Shown here piece by piece: positions 1-10,505 of a stretch of DNA of 64,000 bases. The DNA comes from Cinnamomum chago. Taxonomy: Eukaryota > Streptophyta > Magnoliopsida > Laurales > Lauraceae. The stretch spans positions 35,811,501 to 35,875,500 of the forward strand of contig CP142453.1 in assembly GCA_038049695.1 (NCBI GenBank), written 5' to 3'. A program made the position numbers and the translations under genes. The number at the start of each line of letters is the position of its first letter. Within the stretch, counting starts at the first letter, position 1. The notes beneath the pieces are model-generated. The model was not told the origin of the DNA and did no database searches. It saw only the letters and a list, made by a program, of their open reading frames with translations.

Positions 1-2304
1 TCTATTCCAAACGAGCCTACATAGGAACTCTAAAAACTTTTCTGGTAGCAGAGCTGTATGCTTCTTTCTTGTTGATGGAATAAGGTTAGCAAAGAAATGA
101 AGGGTTTAATCACACCAGCACTCCCATCCCAAATGCCCATTTTCAACTGCATTTTACCCATCTCATTTGAATCTATTATAGTTACCTCCCATCCTTTCTC
201 CATTGATTTTGGCACCCCCATCTGATCAAAATCTATTCAGTGACGGTTACCTCCCGTCCTCTCTTCATTGACAGTGGTACCCCATAAGTGTATGTTAGAC
301 ATTGGTTATGCTATCAGTATGATGGTGGTAGCTGCAAAATGACAATGCCATCTGCACACCAGGTGTTTGTTAATATGGGGCTTAGAACCCATTGAAGACT
401 CTTTGGTCATTGATAATGGAACAGGCCTCAAAAGGATTTTTTTTGTCATGATTTTTTTTATGCATTGATTTGTGTTTTGTTTGATTTATGTTTGATTCTG
501 ATGTAGATATGTGCTTATTTGTTGATTGCAACCTTCTATTAATTATAGTTGTAGAATTGCCCAAATTGCCCAAATTTGATTTTTATATCACTGGAATTAG
601 AAGCTCGCAGCTCCTGAAAATTTCTATAGCAAAATATTTAAGTTATAAGCAAATTTCAACTAAGTTATTTTCCCATATAGTTGATTTAGTAGTTGATGCC
701 AAACCCAAAAGTGTAATGTAATGCTTTGATGACGACGGCTATTTCTTCTTTGAACTTCATAAAAAGTGGTGCAGCCAATAGAGAACATTTCCAGAGAAAT
801 AGATGCCCCAAACAAGCCGTGCTTGACAATCCCTTGTCAAATGGATCACATAGCAGACTCGGGATTTTCATTAGGGTGGAGTCAGCAAATGATGTTCAAT
901 TCAAGAGTTTTTAAAGTATGAGAAATGATCCAAGTACAATCCACATTTGCGGGGACCACTTTTACTTTTTATATATTGTAGAAATTGATATAAATTTACT
1001 TTTTTATGACCCATATCTCTAATTTATATCGGGGGAAGGGATAAGTACGGTTGTTGTCAGGGTGGTATAAGTCCAAAGATTCCAAATTTAGGAACCAATG
1101 AGTTGCTCACATGTACTCCTCATAACTAGAGGGATTTGATCAAATGAATTAGTATAAACCCGGGATACTTCGCTTTATTTTATTTTTACTCAAAAAGAAA
1201 TAAGAGTAGGAGTTTTTTTTCATTAATTTAGAAATGTACATGTTAGATCTTCCATCTATATTTACAAACAATGCTGAAATCTAAATCTGCACTTGGACTT
1301 GGGACTTTTCGAAGAGAAACAGCACGAACTCATATGCTCATGTCTGTTAGAGATGACAGGTTGGTTGATATCTGGGTTCAAAATAAAAATACCAATATCT
1401 TGTTTATTTCATTAGCCTCGGATTTATAAGCTAACATTCCATAAACAACTATTCTTGAAAGCTCTCTTATATCTAAATAAAGCTAGCGCACTGCTACAAA
1501 CTTTGCCACATGTTCCATAATGCAAAACTTGCATAGAGCTTCCTGGTGGAAAAGATGCAGAGGTTTGAGAGTCGTTTTTCTTTTCTTTTCTTTTTGTTTT
1601 TTAAATGTGTTTTGAATTCAATTTTGACAGTGGCTTTTTTTCTATGATGTGTGACTCTCAATTTTGTGTTGTTTGTGAAGAATTACCTACAAAAGATCTG
1701 TTGATTCGTGGACCGACTATTTCTTTCTTGTCCATTTTTTATGAGTATTTGTTTTGTGCCAGATCTGAGACTTGAAGCATGGCTCATTTTATATCATGTG
1801 ATATAGAAGTGCTCATTCCTTTAATGGAGATCTTATCATTCTTGATCTGTCTAAATTCTAAATTTAATTGTTATTTTTTTCTTACTTTTTTGTTTTGTAT
1901 TTTAGGAAAACAAACAAGAAATCAAAAAAGATTATAAAAGCTTCTAAATACTCAAAGTCGTTGAAGGTGCCACCTGTACAGTGTAAATTGATACATATGG
2001 AACTGGTGTATATTTTAAGAAACATGGCTATGGAAAATTTAATTAATGGTAAAGGTATTACTGTATTAGAACTTAAAACATATGGCCCAGTTCCCATACC
2101 TTGAATATTTTGGTAATGTGAATCACACTTTGGACTTTTAGCTATACCTGCGCCTATAGTTGTACTCGAGTAACGCAGACTGCAGGTAGCAAATTTCATT
2201 TGAAAGTAATGATCACTTATAGCATTGGATTTGTTTACCTTTGGTACTAACTGAATTTCTTCATCTGTTTATTACCACTGAAATATACTTTTGCTTTTCT
2301 TAAG
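1..2304. other. No gene recognised; AT-rich intergenic or captured intronic DNA
   Basis: I see no convincing coding exon. There is an imperfect tandem duplication of a segment containing gttacctcccgtcc (about 172-220 and 231-283). A short open stretch at 1970-2104 has exon-like composition, but I do not recognise its product and its upstream part is low complexity. Confidence 0.5.
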
Positions 2305-3027
2305 CACGTTAAGCTTTCAGAAAAGCTTTCTCATGTGCAGTCACTCTGTATCCATGAGATGATAGTGAGAGCTTTCAAGCATATTTTGCAAGCTGTCATT
2401 GCTGCTGTTGCTGAAACAGGAGAAATGGCTATATCGATAGCTGCAGCACTTAACATGATGCTTGGGGTTCCTGAAAGTGGAGAATCCAACAGCAGTAGCA
2501 ATGTGCATTCACTCATATGGAGATGGTTGGAGGTCTTTTTGTTGAAAAGATATCGATGGGAATTCAGCAAAGTAAACCAATGTGAAATAAGGAAATATGC
2601 AATTTTGCGAGGCTTATGCCATAAGGTAATGGATGTGCACCAATCAATTGAGATACCTAGGATGACCTCTAATTATTTATGGATTCATAGAAATCAGACA
2701 TTTGCTCTTTTCTTCAGATGGGTATTGAATTGGCTCCCAGAGACTTTGATATGGATTCTCCAAATCCTTTTCAGAAAGAAGACATTGTTAGCCTGGTACC
2801 AATGCACAAGGTGAGCCAAGCATGCACACTTCTTTTAGTTCAATAAAAAGCCCTACATCTGCTCTTTGTAGCCAATTCAAATGACAAATAAGTCTCTGTT
2901 TTTTGTAGTTGCATATCTTTTGCAGCAAGTTGCTTGTTCATCTGCAGATGGGCGCCAACTTTTGGAGTCATAAAAAACAGCATTAGACAAAGGAAAACTT
3001 GAAGATGTAGTCAACTTTGGGACGAAG
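2305..3027 (+). pseudogene. TSS/REC-type (clustered-mitochondria family) gene fragment, three exons
   Basis: Three consecutive exons of a plant TSS/REDUCED CHLOROPLAST COVERAGE-like protein (CLU family, large cytosolic TPR proteins linked to chloroplast compartment size and mitochondrial distribution). Exon 1 (about 2305-2625) encodes the segment with [19 protein letters not shown] and ends in ILRGLCHK before a GT donor. Exon 2 (2718-2810) encodes [17 protein letters not shown] through SLVPMHK. Exon 3 (2926-3027) encodes ACSSADGRQLLES and then LDKGKLED. Introns keep AG acceptors and GT donors, so this is a genomic piece and not a retrocopy. Exon 3 has an in-frame TAA at 2971-2973 inside a conserved block. 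The large N-terminal part and the TPR-rich C-terminal part of a normal protein (well over 1,000 residues) are absent, so this is a captured or relict fragment. Family assignment is from remembered conserved motifs and is strong; the paralogue is not determined. Confidence 0.85.
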
Positions 3028-3639
3028 GTATTGCCCTCCTAGATTTTATAGTCAGTGATTGTCATAGTAGTTGCCACTTGCCACTGCTGCTTGATATAAT
3101 ATTGAGAGACTTACTGTTACATGGCTTGCAGTTGTCTTTTGGTTAACCAATTATATTGGTAACCGCACCACTGCATCAACGAATGATCTAGACAGTCCAT
3201 CTGATGGATATTGTGGTGGATAGGCAACTTTATAAATATTTGGACAATTCTATCTATGTCTATCAGCCTCAAGAAGAATGTCACAAATAGAAATGGCTGT
3301 TATTTCATATTTAGAAGTGACAATAGGGATGTTAGAGCAGTCTCATCAGTGGTTGGTATATGGTTTTCCATCATCATTAGGGTCCGTCCACCAATGGTTT
3401 GGTCAACTGTTGGAAGTCATAATATCCAACCACTGAGATCAATCTTCTTTGATTCCTCACATTAACTACTGTCAGTTTTATGAATGACATAATTGATGGA
3501 ATTATTTCTAGAAAGACCTTTTTGGAGCTTCAGTTGATTGATATATTACAATTCCCTGGGATGTGTTTTCCATGTATAGTTTATGATGCTGCTCCTCTCT
3601 GGTGCGCGTTTGTCATTTGACTCAATGCTTTGTTTTCAG
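3028..3639. other. Non-coding spacer between TSS-like and profilin fragments
   Basis: Starts at a splice donor and ends at the acceptor of the profilin exon. Nothing else is recognised. The expected next TSS exon (ALAKLV-type TPR region) is not found here. Confidence 0.5.
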
Positions 3640-3776
3640 GGCTCTGGTGGTGTTACTATAAAGAAAACTGGCCAGGCCTTGGTCATTGGAATCTATGAAG
3701 AACCAGTGACTCCAGGCCAGTGCAACACATGGTCGTTGAAAGGCTTGGTGATTATCTTGTTGATCAAGGACTTTAG
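3640..3776 (+). pseudogene. Profilin last-exon fragment, frameshifted
   Basis: An AG acceptor at 3638-3639 is followed by the C-terminal exon of a plant profilin (small actin-monomer- and polyproline-binding protein). It reads [20 protein letters not shown] and then EPVTPGQCN, which is the family's conserved C-terminal block. Just after the CN codons, around 3726, an extra AC dinucleotide (aacacatggtc where aacatggtc is expected) shifts the frame. The remaining bases still resemble the profilin terminal helix in the +1 frame, and the TAG at 3774-3776 sits where a profilin stop belongs. The first two exons of a normal profilin (about 131 residues) are missing upstream, so only the last exon is present. 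It is a fragment embedded between pieces of unrelated genes. Confidence 0.88.
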
Positions 3777-6233
3777 CTTGGGTATGCAACTTTTGGTTCT
3801 AATTCAGTTTCCTTATTTGGGTTGTGACTTCTGGCATGAGCCTACATCTACTACTTGCAAGTTGCAACAGATTGGCTGCATTGAATAATGTTTTTGTGGT
3901 CATAGGGAGTCATTGGTTGTAGCTCTTTCATGTCCTCTGATCCCTTTCCTGTCAAATATTTGTGTGCATTTTTTCTGAAAGGGGTTTTGATTTTTCAAGT
4001 CAATCATACTCCTACCTATGCATAAGTTGATTTAAGATTTTTTTAACGAATTTATCAATTAGCCTTCTTGTCCTTGCTATGTTATATTATTAGAATCCTT
4101 CTGCAATCAGAAGCTGACCTCACCACAATACATGGAACATTCACCTCTTGATTCAACCAACGTTTCCCTGCGAATGAAAAGGGATGATATAGGAATCTCA
4201 TGTTTGTGGTTTTTTTGGACTTGGTTAAACACACCTTCAGATGACATTCTAAATCTATATTGTTATAAGTATATTCTTAAACAGCTTTGAGTGATATTAC
4301 CTCCTATAAATGCCACGGATTTTTTATATTAGCCGAAAGATGGGTTGGTTGTACAATTGGCTAATTATGTTTTTTTATGCTTTTAATTCCTTACCTATAG
4401 ATCTTATAACAGTAGTCATGGAATTTCATCCATTTCTCAAATAAAGATGATGTGCTTTTACTGTCTTTCCCATAGTGTTTAACTTCAAGAAGAGCACTTT
4501 AACCCACTGATTTGATTTGAGAATGTTATTAGCAGTTATAGTTCTCCACTTCTCCTATTGATTTGGGGTCTGGACATATTGATGGTTTTGTTGTTGTTAC
4601 TAGTCAGTCACACATGTAGCCATCTTAAATCTATAGTCTGCATTATTCTAACATCAGACAGACATACAGGTGATGGAGTTAGTAATCAGTATTAAATAAA
4701 ATAAGATAATAATGATTTATGATGATGCCACATATGTGGACCATGCCAGCCACCTCGGCCATATCTCAAATCAATGGGTGGGTGTTGTGTTGGACCATGG
4801 GACCCGAAATTTGAACTGAAATCTATAGTCTACATTTCTTGGGTTTCAATGATGTTGTTAGATGGTGTGCATTTTGCCTTGAGCTTGATTTGAGTTTCCT
4901 GCACAAGCTGCAGCACTACCAATTTAATACAGCAAAAGTTGGTCTCACATGGATCCACATCATATGGGCGTTTATCATTTATAAGTTATAACATCTTCAT
5001 CATATCTACCAAACCACTTGTTTGGGAATGGCGCGGATCATTTCCATTTTCGTTGTGTGGATTAGTTTTATTTTTATCCATTTTAGTTCTTGTGCACTGA
5101 AATTCTCAGAGATCGTCTTCACACTTCGTTTGGGCTATGCGTAATCTAATTATTGAAGACTTGTTCGTGTTGTCACCAGAACAAGTTTGCTACAGTTGAA
5201 CGCACAAAATTCAGTACCTAATGCCATAACTGAAGGTAAAGGTGGTCTTCTTGTTCTACTGGATAACCTAGTTGGTGCTTATTTAACTGAACTGCATCCT
5301 AGCTTCTCAGATTGACTGGCACTGTGGGTTGGTTCAGTAATGGCACTTACCATGCTAAGCTTCATAATATGTTTTGGGAAATTGTGGTTGCATCAAGCAA
5401 CCGATAGCGATTAATGCATTCCATGTGGTTTGTTTGATGGCTTTCCTAACCATTGTACATTTTCTTTTAATGCATGTTTGGCCTAAATGATTGACAGACT
5501 AGCATAAGTTTTGACCAAGTGGGCTGGCCTGCCAAAACTTGATAAAGGTTTCCTCACCCTGGGACCAGTTCATAGGCAGCACTATTTGTGGCCCTTATTG
5601 ACAAGAGGGCACTAGGTGCATTCATAACTTTCAGGGATCTTTACACTGCCTATTTGAGTTTTTGAATGAATGTAAAGGGGGGTGGTGGTGGTGGTTTGAA
5701 ATTATCTCAAAATCTTGACAATGGTGCATGTCCATGTCATCATTAAAAATTCTCAACTTGTTAATAGGTCACAGCATACCAAGTCATATCTTAATATAGA
5801 TTAGTTTACTGCAAACTAAGGTTGCAGTTGCAGGGCCCATATCAGCTGATCATGTCTGGTATAACCCATCCATATGCGTGTCTGGGTTAAACATTCTGGC
5901 CCTGTTAGAAATAGAAAAAGATTGTTATTCCTTGAGTAGCATTGGTTTTGCCCTTTTAGGATTCTAAGGACAATGTTTTTTTTTTTTTTTCCCTTTGCTG
6001 TTATGATTCTGTATTTATCATGAAGCTAATGGATATGGGTTTTGGTTTTCTTTTTGAAATTGTAATGATGGATGTGGTCATCAAGAAGACAGAACAATTT
6101 TTTAGTTTTTGAACTTGGAGAAGCCTTTGTTATTCTTTTGTATGAGAGTAATGCCTGACAGAATCATGCATCTGCTCTATGACTACTTGTAGTTTGTGTC
6201 TTTCTTCTGAACTATTCATGTAATTGTCATCAG
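3777..6233. other. No gene recognised; AT-rich spacer
   Basis: No long ORF, domain or clear repeat seen on either strand. A poly-T run lies at about 5979-5990. This could be intronic DNA captured with the flanking exons or older intergenic DNA. Confidence 0.5.
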
Positions 6234-6348
6234 GAACATGTAATACAGACTAGACATGGTTCTGTTTCTGTTGCTGTGTTTGGAGACCAAGACAAACCGG
6301 CACTTGTGACTTGCAGCTTGTTCAATCAGGCTATTGCATTGAATTGGG
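6234..6348 (+). pseudogene. NDL (N-myc downregulated-like) gene exon fragment
   Basis: After an AG acceptor (6232-6233) the sequence reads EHVIQTRHGSVSVAVFGDQD followed by KPALVT. This matches the N-terminal region of plant NDL proteins (alpha/beta-hydrolase-fold NDR family, G-protein beta-subunit partners in auxin transport), where the motif continues into TYPDxALN. Here the match breaks after ALVT: about 20 bases of unrelated sequence intervene before something resembling IALNW. The exon is therefore altered as well as isolated. No other NDL exon is found near it. Family call is from remembered conserved sequence; it is short, hence moderate confidence. Confidence 0.7.
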
Positions 6349-6557
6349 TATTGTTTACTTTTTTTAGTGAGACATTTTTTTAGTCTGAATTGCTGATAGG
6401 AAGAAGTTATAGGTCTGAATGCTGCTGGCTGTAGTTAGAGAATCTTCCTTATAAAGTTGTTCATTCTAATTTAGCAATCATCTGAAAAATGTAATTCTAG
6501 TGGGTGGTATGATATTCTTTAATCTTTTATAATCATTTTCTTCTTTCCGAAATGTAG

Positions 6558-6905
6558 GTTCTATTTGGATTGGAATATGCACATGCTGTTCAGAGTATCA
6601 AAGAAAAACTGGTAGTTGAATCTTCAATGTTTGGCAGTTCCAAGTATCCAGTACTTCATTATGCAGATGTCATGTGTTCAGTTATGAATCCATCAGATTA
6701 TGACAAAGCACTAAAGGGGGAACTGGAGTCCTCCAATGGCTACACTTCTAATGGTAATCTGCTCAAGTGTGTGAACAACAACAATATTCTGAGTCCAGAC
6801 AATTGCAAGCAAAATACTCTAACTATCACAAGCTATAACCTTGGAGGTCTGACATGGAGCTTACCTCAAGAGCATAACATAACAGATTGCCATATGTTAA
6901 AATAG
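6558..6905 (+). pseudogene. DPH2-like exon fragment (diphthamide synthesis subunit 2)
   Basis: An open stretch of 116 codons following a TAG acceptor (6555-6557). It begins VLFGLEYAHAVQSIKEKL and later contains ADVMCSVMNPSDYDKAL and GGLTWSLPQEHNITDCHM before a TAG. The beginning and the GGLTWxLP block resemble the middle part of plant 2-(3-amino-3-carboxypropyl)histidine synthase subunit 2 (DPH2), which acts with DPH1 in the first step of diphthamide formation on elongation factor 2. That identification rests on memory of the family and is tentative. The stop follows soon after the conserved block, and the C-terminal half of the family is absent. Lying between an NDL piece and a CACTA end, it fits the pattern of isolated host exons in this region. 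Confidence 0.45.
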
Positions 6906-7257
6906 GATGTATGAAGTTTTTTTGAACAGTGTTGCAGGTGTTGGATTGGTGCAACAATGAGATGATTGTATATGAAGATGTAATTTTTCATTGGCATTTG
7001 AATGTTGGCAAATAGTAGAATGTTAGCATGGATTTTTATTTTGTAATGGTAATGGTAAAGTACTTTTAATATTGTAAGGATATTTGAATATTATTTTGAA
7101 GTGGAATGAATATTTGGAATAGATAGATGTTGGGTGTGTAGGAGATTTGGTCTTAGATACTAGAATAGTAGTTTCATACGATACAGGTTGGAAGTTGTAA
7201 TGATGCATATACAGGAAAAAAATTAAAAAATCAAATAAATACAATAAATGAATATTC

Positions 7258-7620
7258 ATTGCCGGCGCAACATTTTCGCCGGCAAAACACCTTCAAAATA
7301 ATTATTTAAAAAAAATAAATGTTTTCCCGGCGACAAAATACGCCGGCAAATAATTTTGGAAAATTAATTTTCAAAAAATATAAATGTTTTGCCGGTGCAA
7401 AAAAAACGCCGGCAATAAATTTTGAAAAGAATTCCATAAAATATAAATGTTTTGCCGGCGCAAAAAAAACGCCGGTAATAAATTTTGAAAGAAAATTCCA
7501 TAAAATATAAATGTTTTGCCGGCGCAAAAAAACGCCGGCAATAAATTTTGAAAAAAAAATCCATAAAATATAAATGTTTTGCTGGCGCAAAAAAACGCCG
7601 GCAAAAGTTTTAAAATCAAT
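7258..7620. repeat. About 64-bp tandem array with GCCGGCG inverted motifs
   Basis: Five to six copies at about 63-65 bp spacing; tgttttgcc-type starts fall at 7320, 7385, 7449, 7512 and 7575. Each unit has a short inverted pair (gccggcgc...gcgccggc style) separated by an A-run, followed by AT-rich sequence. Together with further isolated GCCGGC sites to 7850 this forms the CACTA subterminal region. Confidence 0.85.
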
Positions 7621-7865
7621 TTATTATTGAAAAATAAAGGCCTTTTCCCGGCGTTTTATACCTCTTTTCCTGGCGAATAAAAACGTCGTTAATGTGTTAT
7701 ATTTCCCGGCGCTAACCATTTTTCACCGGCAAAAGCTAATGCTAGCGACCTTTTACCGGCGTATTGCCGGCGCAAGGAAAATCGCCGGCAAAGGTGTTCA
7801 CCGGCGTTTTATAGACTTTTGCCGGCGCTTTTTTAGCACCGGCAAAAGTGCAATTTCTTGTAGTG
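7258..7865. mobile_element. CACTA-type DNA transposon terminus with subterminal repeats
   Basis: The right edge, read on the minus strand from 7865, is CACTACAAGAAATTGCA. This is the hallmark terminal inverted repeat start of plant CACTA (En/Spm-like) elements. Inward from it are many GCCGGCG/CGCCGGC palindromic motifs, as expected for transposase-binding subterminal repeats. No matching CACTACAAGAAA left terminus is visible between 1 and 7258, so the partner end is lost, diverged or outside the window. The target duplication would be the AAT at 7866-7868. No CACTA transposase is seen. If the left end lies beyond the window, the host-gene fragments at 2305-6905 would be internal cargo of this element; that is inference. 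Confidence 0.75.
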
Positions 7866-8744
7866 AATTAATGATGTGGGTGGCTGTACACCAACAGGCA
7901 ATATGGCCATATGGGTCTCCAAAATGGGCTTGCAACAGACAATGAAGGAAAATGGTCTGAAATGGGATCTTACTGCATGTCCTTGCGCATTGACATAAAT
8001 TAAAGGCACATGGCACATGGAATGTTAAGTATGGTTCGTAGTACACTCATATGGGAGAGAGAGTTGGGGTAGATTACTTATTTTTAAATATGAGTTTCAT
8101 CAGGGTGTGTTTGTGCAGCATTACTTATTTCAGAATTTTTTCACTCTTAGATGAAGTGTAATCTGGTTGCTTTTTGGTCACTTCTTGAAATGTATAGAAT
8201 GCACTAAAGTCTTTTTTCCAGTCACTTCAATAGATTGAGGACATTGACTGATAACATGATTAATGTGAGTTATACACTCAGAGGACACTTAGACATACTA
8301 CACAGGTAGCTAGGTTCCTCACTAATAAAGCAAAACATGTGAACAGGGAGATGCCTTACCATGTGGAAATGCCTAAAGCAGTTTTTAAGCGCATTGTTGA
8401 CTTTTCCTCTTTTTTGTATTTTTTTCTCAAACAGTCTGTCCCTCTCTTTTCAATTATATAATTCATGCATCTCAGTTGCCAATTGTTTGGGTATATTAGA
8501 CCAATATGCAAAGAGATTTCATAATCTTATGATAATCTTTGGCTAGTTTTCAATAAGAAATGTACCCAAATTCTGTCCTAAAGAGTAGAACAATAATTAC
8601 CTGCAAATAATGGAAGGGAAAAACAAGCAATCCTTTAATTGATCTTTCAAGAGATTATAAAAAAACATCTTTACGAGAACTGTTTGAATGATTGAGGTAA
8701 TATTGTTATGGGTTAATATTGTTGCTTTCGATTGTAACTGGCAG
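7866..8744. other. No gene recognised
   Basis: Flank of the CACTA end. No domain or repeat recognised before the exon-like stretch that starts at 8745. Confidence 0.5.
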
Positions 8745-9113
8745 AAGTCTGAAGCAGAGAGCAACAATGCAAACGAAAATGCTACAGTTGATCTTCTCTC
8801 TGAGCAGGAAACACATATTAGTTCAGCCATATATAATGGGATTGTATGTTGCTAAACCAACTACCATTTTCAATTGAATATCAATGCATGGTTTTTGACG
8901 TGCTCTCTTTTACAATTTGACAGGAGCTTGGTACTTATAGATGCATTCCGACTAACCCTGATTACGGGACATGGCATCTAAATGAGAGGCAGCTAGAATA
9001 TGTTCGTATGTCCGGACTATACCACCTTGCACAGATGAGGTGGATTAGAATAGATCATGCATTGATTGCTGGTTTGGTGGAGCGGTGGCGCCCTGAAACA
9101 AACACATTTCAAG
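8745..9113 (+). pseudogene. Plant mobile domain (PMD, MAIN-like) gene fragment
   Basis: Exon-like stretch 8745-8843 (AG acceptor, open frame, GT donor; product not recognised) is followed by an exon starting at 8924 after CAG. The second exon encodes TWHLNERQLEYVRMSGLYHL, then WIRIDHALIAGLVERWRPET and NTF. This is the start of the plant mobile domain (aminotransferase-like PMD), found in MAIN/MAIL proteins and often carried by MULE and Ty3/gypsy elements. The domain stops abruptly at about 9113, where sequence on the opposite strand belongs to a U-box gene; the remaining two-thirds of the PMD are missing. Because PMD domains are known to occur fused to Ulp1/C48 peptidases in MULE-type transposons, this may be the N-terminal part of the Ulp1 gene that resumes at 10506 on the same strand. 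Confidence 0.75.
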
Positions 9114-9493
9114 AGACAATTGAGAGCTTCTTCTGCAATCTCTGTACCTTGTGCAGAGAGTCTTGTTTCTGGGTGGTGACTTCCAAATAGCAGTTCAAGT
9201 AGTAATGGGAAGAAGCCCAACTGAATCAAACAGATGCGCCTGGTGTCAGATTCCTTTGACAAAGCTTTGATCTTTCTAAGTGTTTCCATCTTTGTAGTGA
9301 AACTGACCTCTTGGGATTGAAGGTTGTTCTTCAAGGTAGCCAAGGAGAAGTCTGGATCCATACTTTTGATGTGATCTAGGTCGAATTGAGGATCCATGAG
9401 AAGCCACTGATCGATCAGATGCCGGAGAGTGTGGTTGGGTACCATGGACAAGTCATGGAGCCTCTGCATTGTAACAGGACATGGCAAATGAGG
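9113..9493 (-). pseudogene. U-box E3 ubiquitin ligase (PUB, ARM-type) gene fragment
   Basis: Read on the minus strand, the frame contains CPVTMQRLHDLSMVPNHTLR and then HLIDQWLLM, the second half of a plant U-box. This is followed by a linker (FDLDHIKSMDPDFSLATLK) and the first helices of an ARM-like region (MRKIKALSKESD-like, then LIQLGFFPLLLELLFG and EIAEEALNCLLK). The first half of the U-box, which includes the E2-contact loop start, is absent upstream of about 9493, and the ARM repeats are cut at about 9113 where the PMD fragment begins in the opposite orientation. A normal PUB of this class is around 400 residues, so about a third is present. Just upstream a 20-bp segment (catggcaaatgaggactgac) occurs twice, 46 bp apart (about 9480 and 9526). 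Confidence 0.82.
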
Positions 9494-9547
9494 ACTGACT
9501 ATAGAGGTGGTGGGCAGTTGCAGTTCATGGCAAATGAGGACTGACAA

Positions 9548-10505
9548 CAGATCAGTGGTGCAAAGGAAGAACTAAAAACAAGAAAGATAATGAAAAAATA
9601 GAAAAGTGCATCTTAGTTGGAAGAATCAAATGAGAACACCAACATACAAACACGAGAGATAGCAATGGGTGTCTTTATCTTGGTGAGGTTGTGAGATTGT
9701 AACAAGGAATAGAATAATAATAGGGATCCAAATTTCATTATTTCACTGTTTTCTTAATCAATCTAGCCAGTCAAACTGACCCACCTAAGACCACTTAAAA
9801 TATACTGCTTTAGGTTTGAATCCAACTAGGAAGAGGATATAAAAAGATTGTGTTTTTCTAAAATGCTGCCTAACTTTTTGTGATATCCTCCAATGGCCCC
9901 TCTGGTGTCAAATTTTGAACTGCAACCCTCAATTTGCAGACAATTTCTGCAGTCATCCTTGACTACCAGCTAGTGCAGAAGGGGTTGTACTGTACATGAA
10001 TTGACAAAGACACACCACACTCAAGAAGTCTGTGTAAATTATCAGTAAATATAAAGGGCTGCCATCTAATTCTTGACACTTGATGGACTACAGTAGAATC
10101 TCAAGAAAAGACTCATGAGAATCACAATAAATGTGAATACTAAATGGTCCAAAAGGGCAAGTGGGTACATGGCAATGAATATATCTTATTCTGCACCTCT
10201 GATCAATACATTTGTATATTCACATGTCTAAGAGGACTGGTCCTAAGTGTAGTCTATATACTGGATCAAATGTGTATAGTGGGGTAAGGACTGGTCCTAT
10301 AATGGCAGTCTAAGAGGACTGGTCCTATGTGTAGTCCTATAGCCAAGTCGGCGTCTCATGAACTATGCTAGTGTTTTGATCTGTGATGCTCTTTGGTTTT
10401 TGAGGTTGATGCTCCTCTTGGGCATTGGACCTTTCTTGTATTCCTTATTCCTTGGATAAACATCATCGTTACTGTTCTTATGAAACTACTTATTGTGTTA
10501 CGCAG
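9548..10505. other. No gene recognised; short direct repeats
   Basis: Non-coding. A segment beginning gtctaagaggactggtccta occurs at about 10226 and again at about 10308. This may be intron or insertion sequence between the PMD and Ulp1 parts. Confidence 0.5.

Noticed and set aside
1868..2104. Short exon-like open frame ending KTYGPVPIP
   Set aside because: I could not tie it to any family, and its first third is low-complexity. It may be an exon of a captured gene but is not supported enough to list.
2335..2814. A 159-codon open frame as one coding region
   Set aside because: It reads through a GT donor at 2626 and an AG acceptor at 2716-2717. Spliced, the same bases give much better TSS/REC similarity, so the continuous frame is artificial.
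7306..7619. Overlapping open frames with repeated Phe/Arg-rich peptides in the GCCGGC array
   Set aside because: They are translations of a tandem DNA repeat in several frames; the period is not tied to codons and the content is low complexity.
7258..7620. CRISPR-like repeat array
   Set aside because: The units are head-to-tail with no unique spacers, lie in a plant nuclear context, and end in a CACTA terminus.
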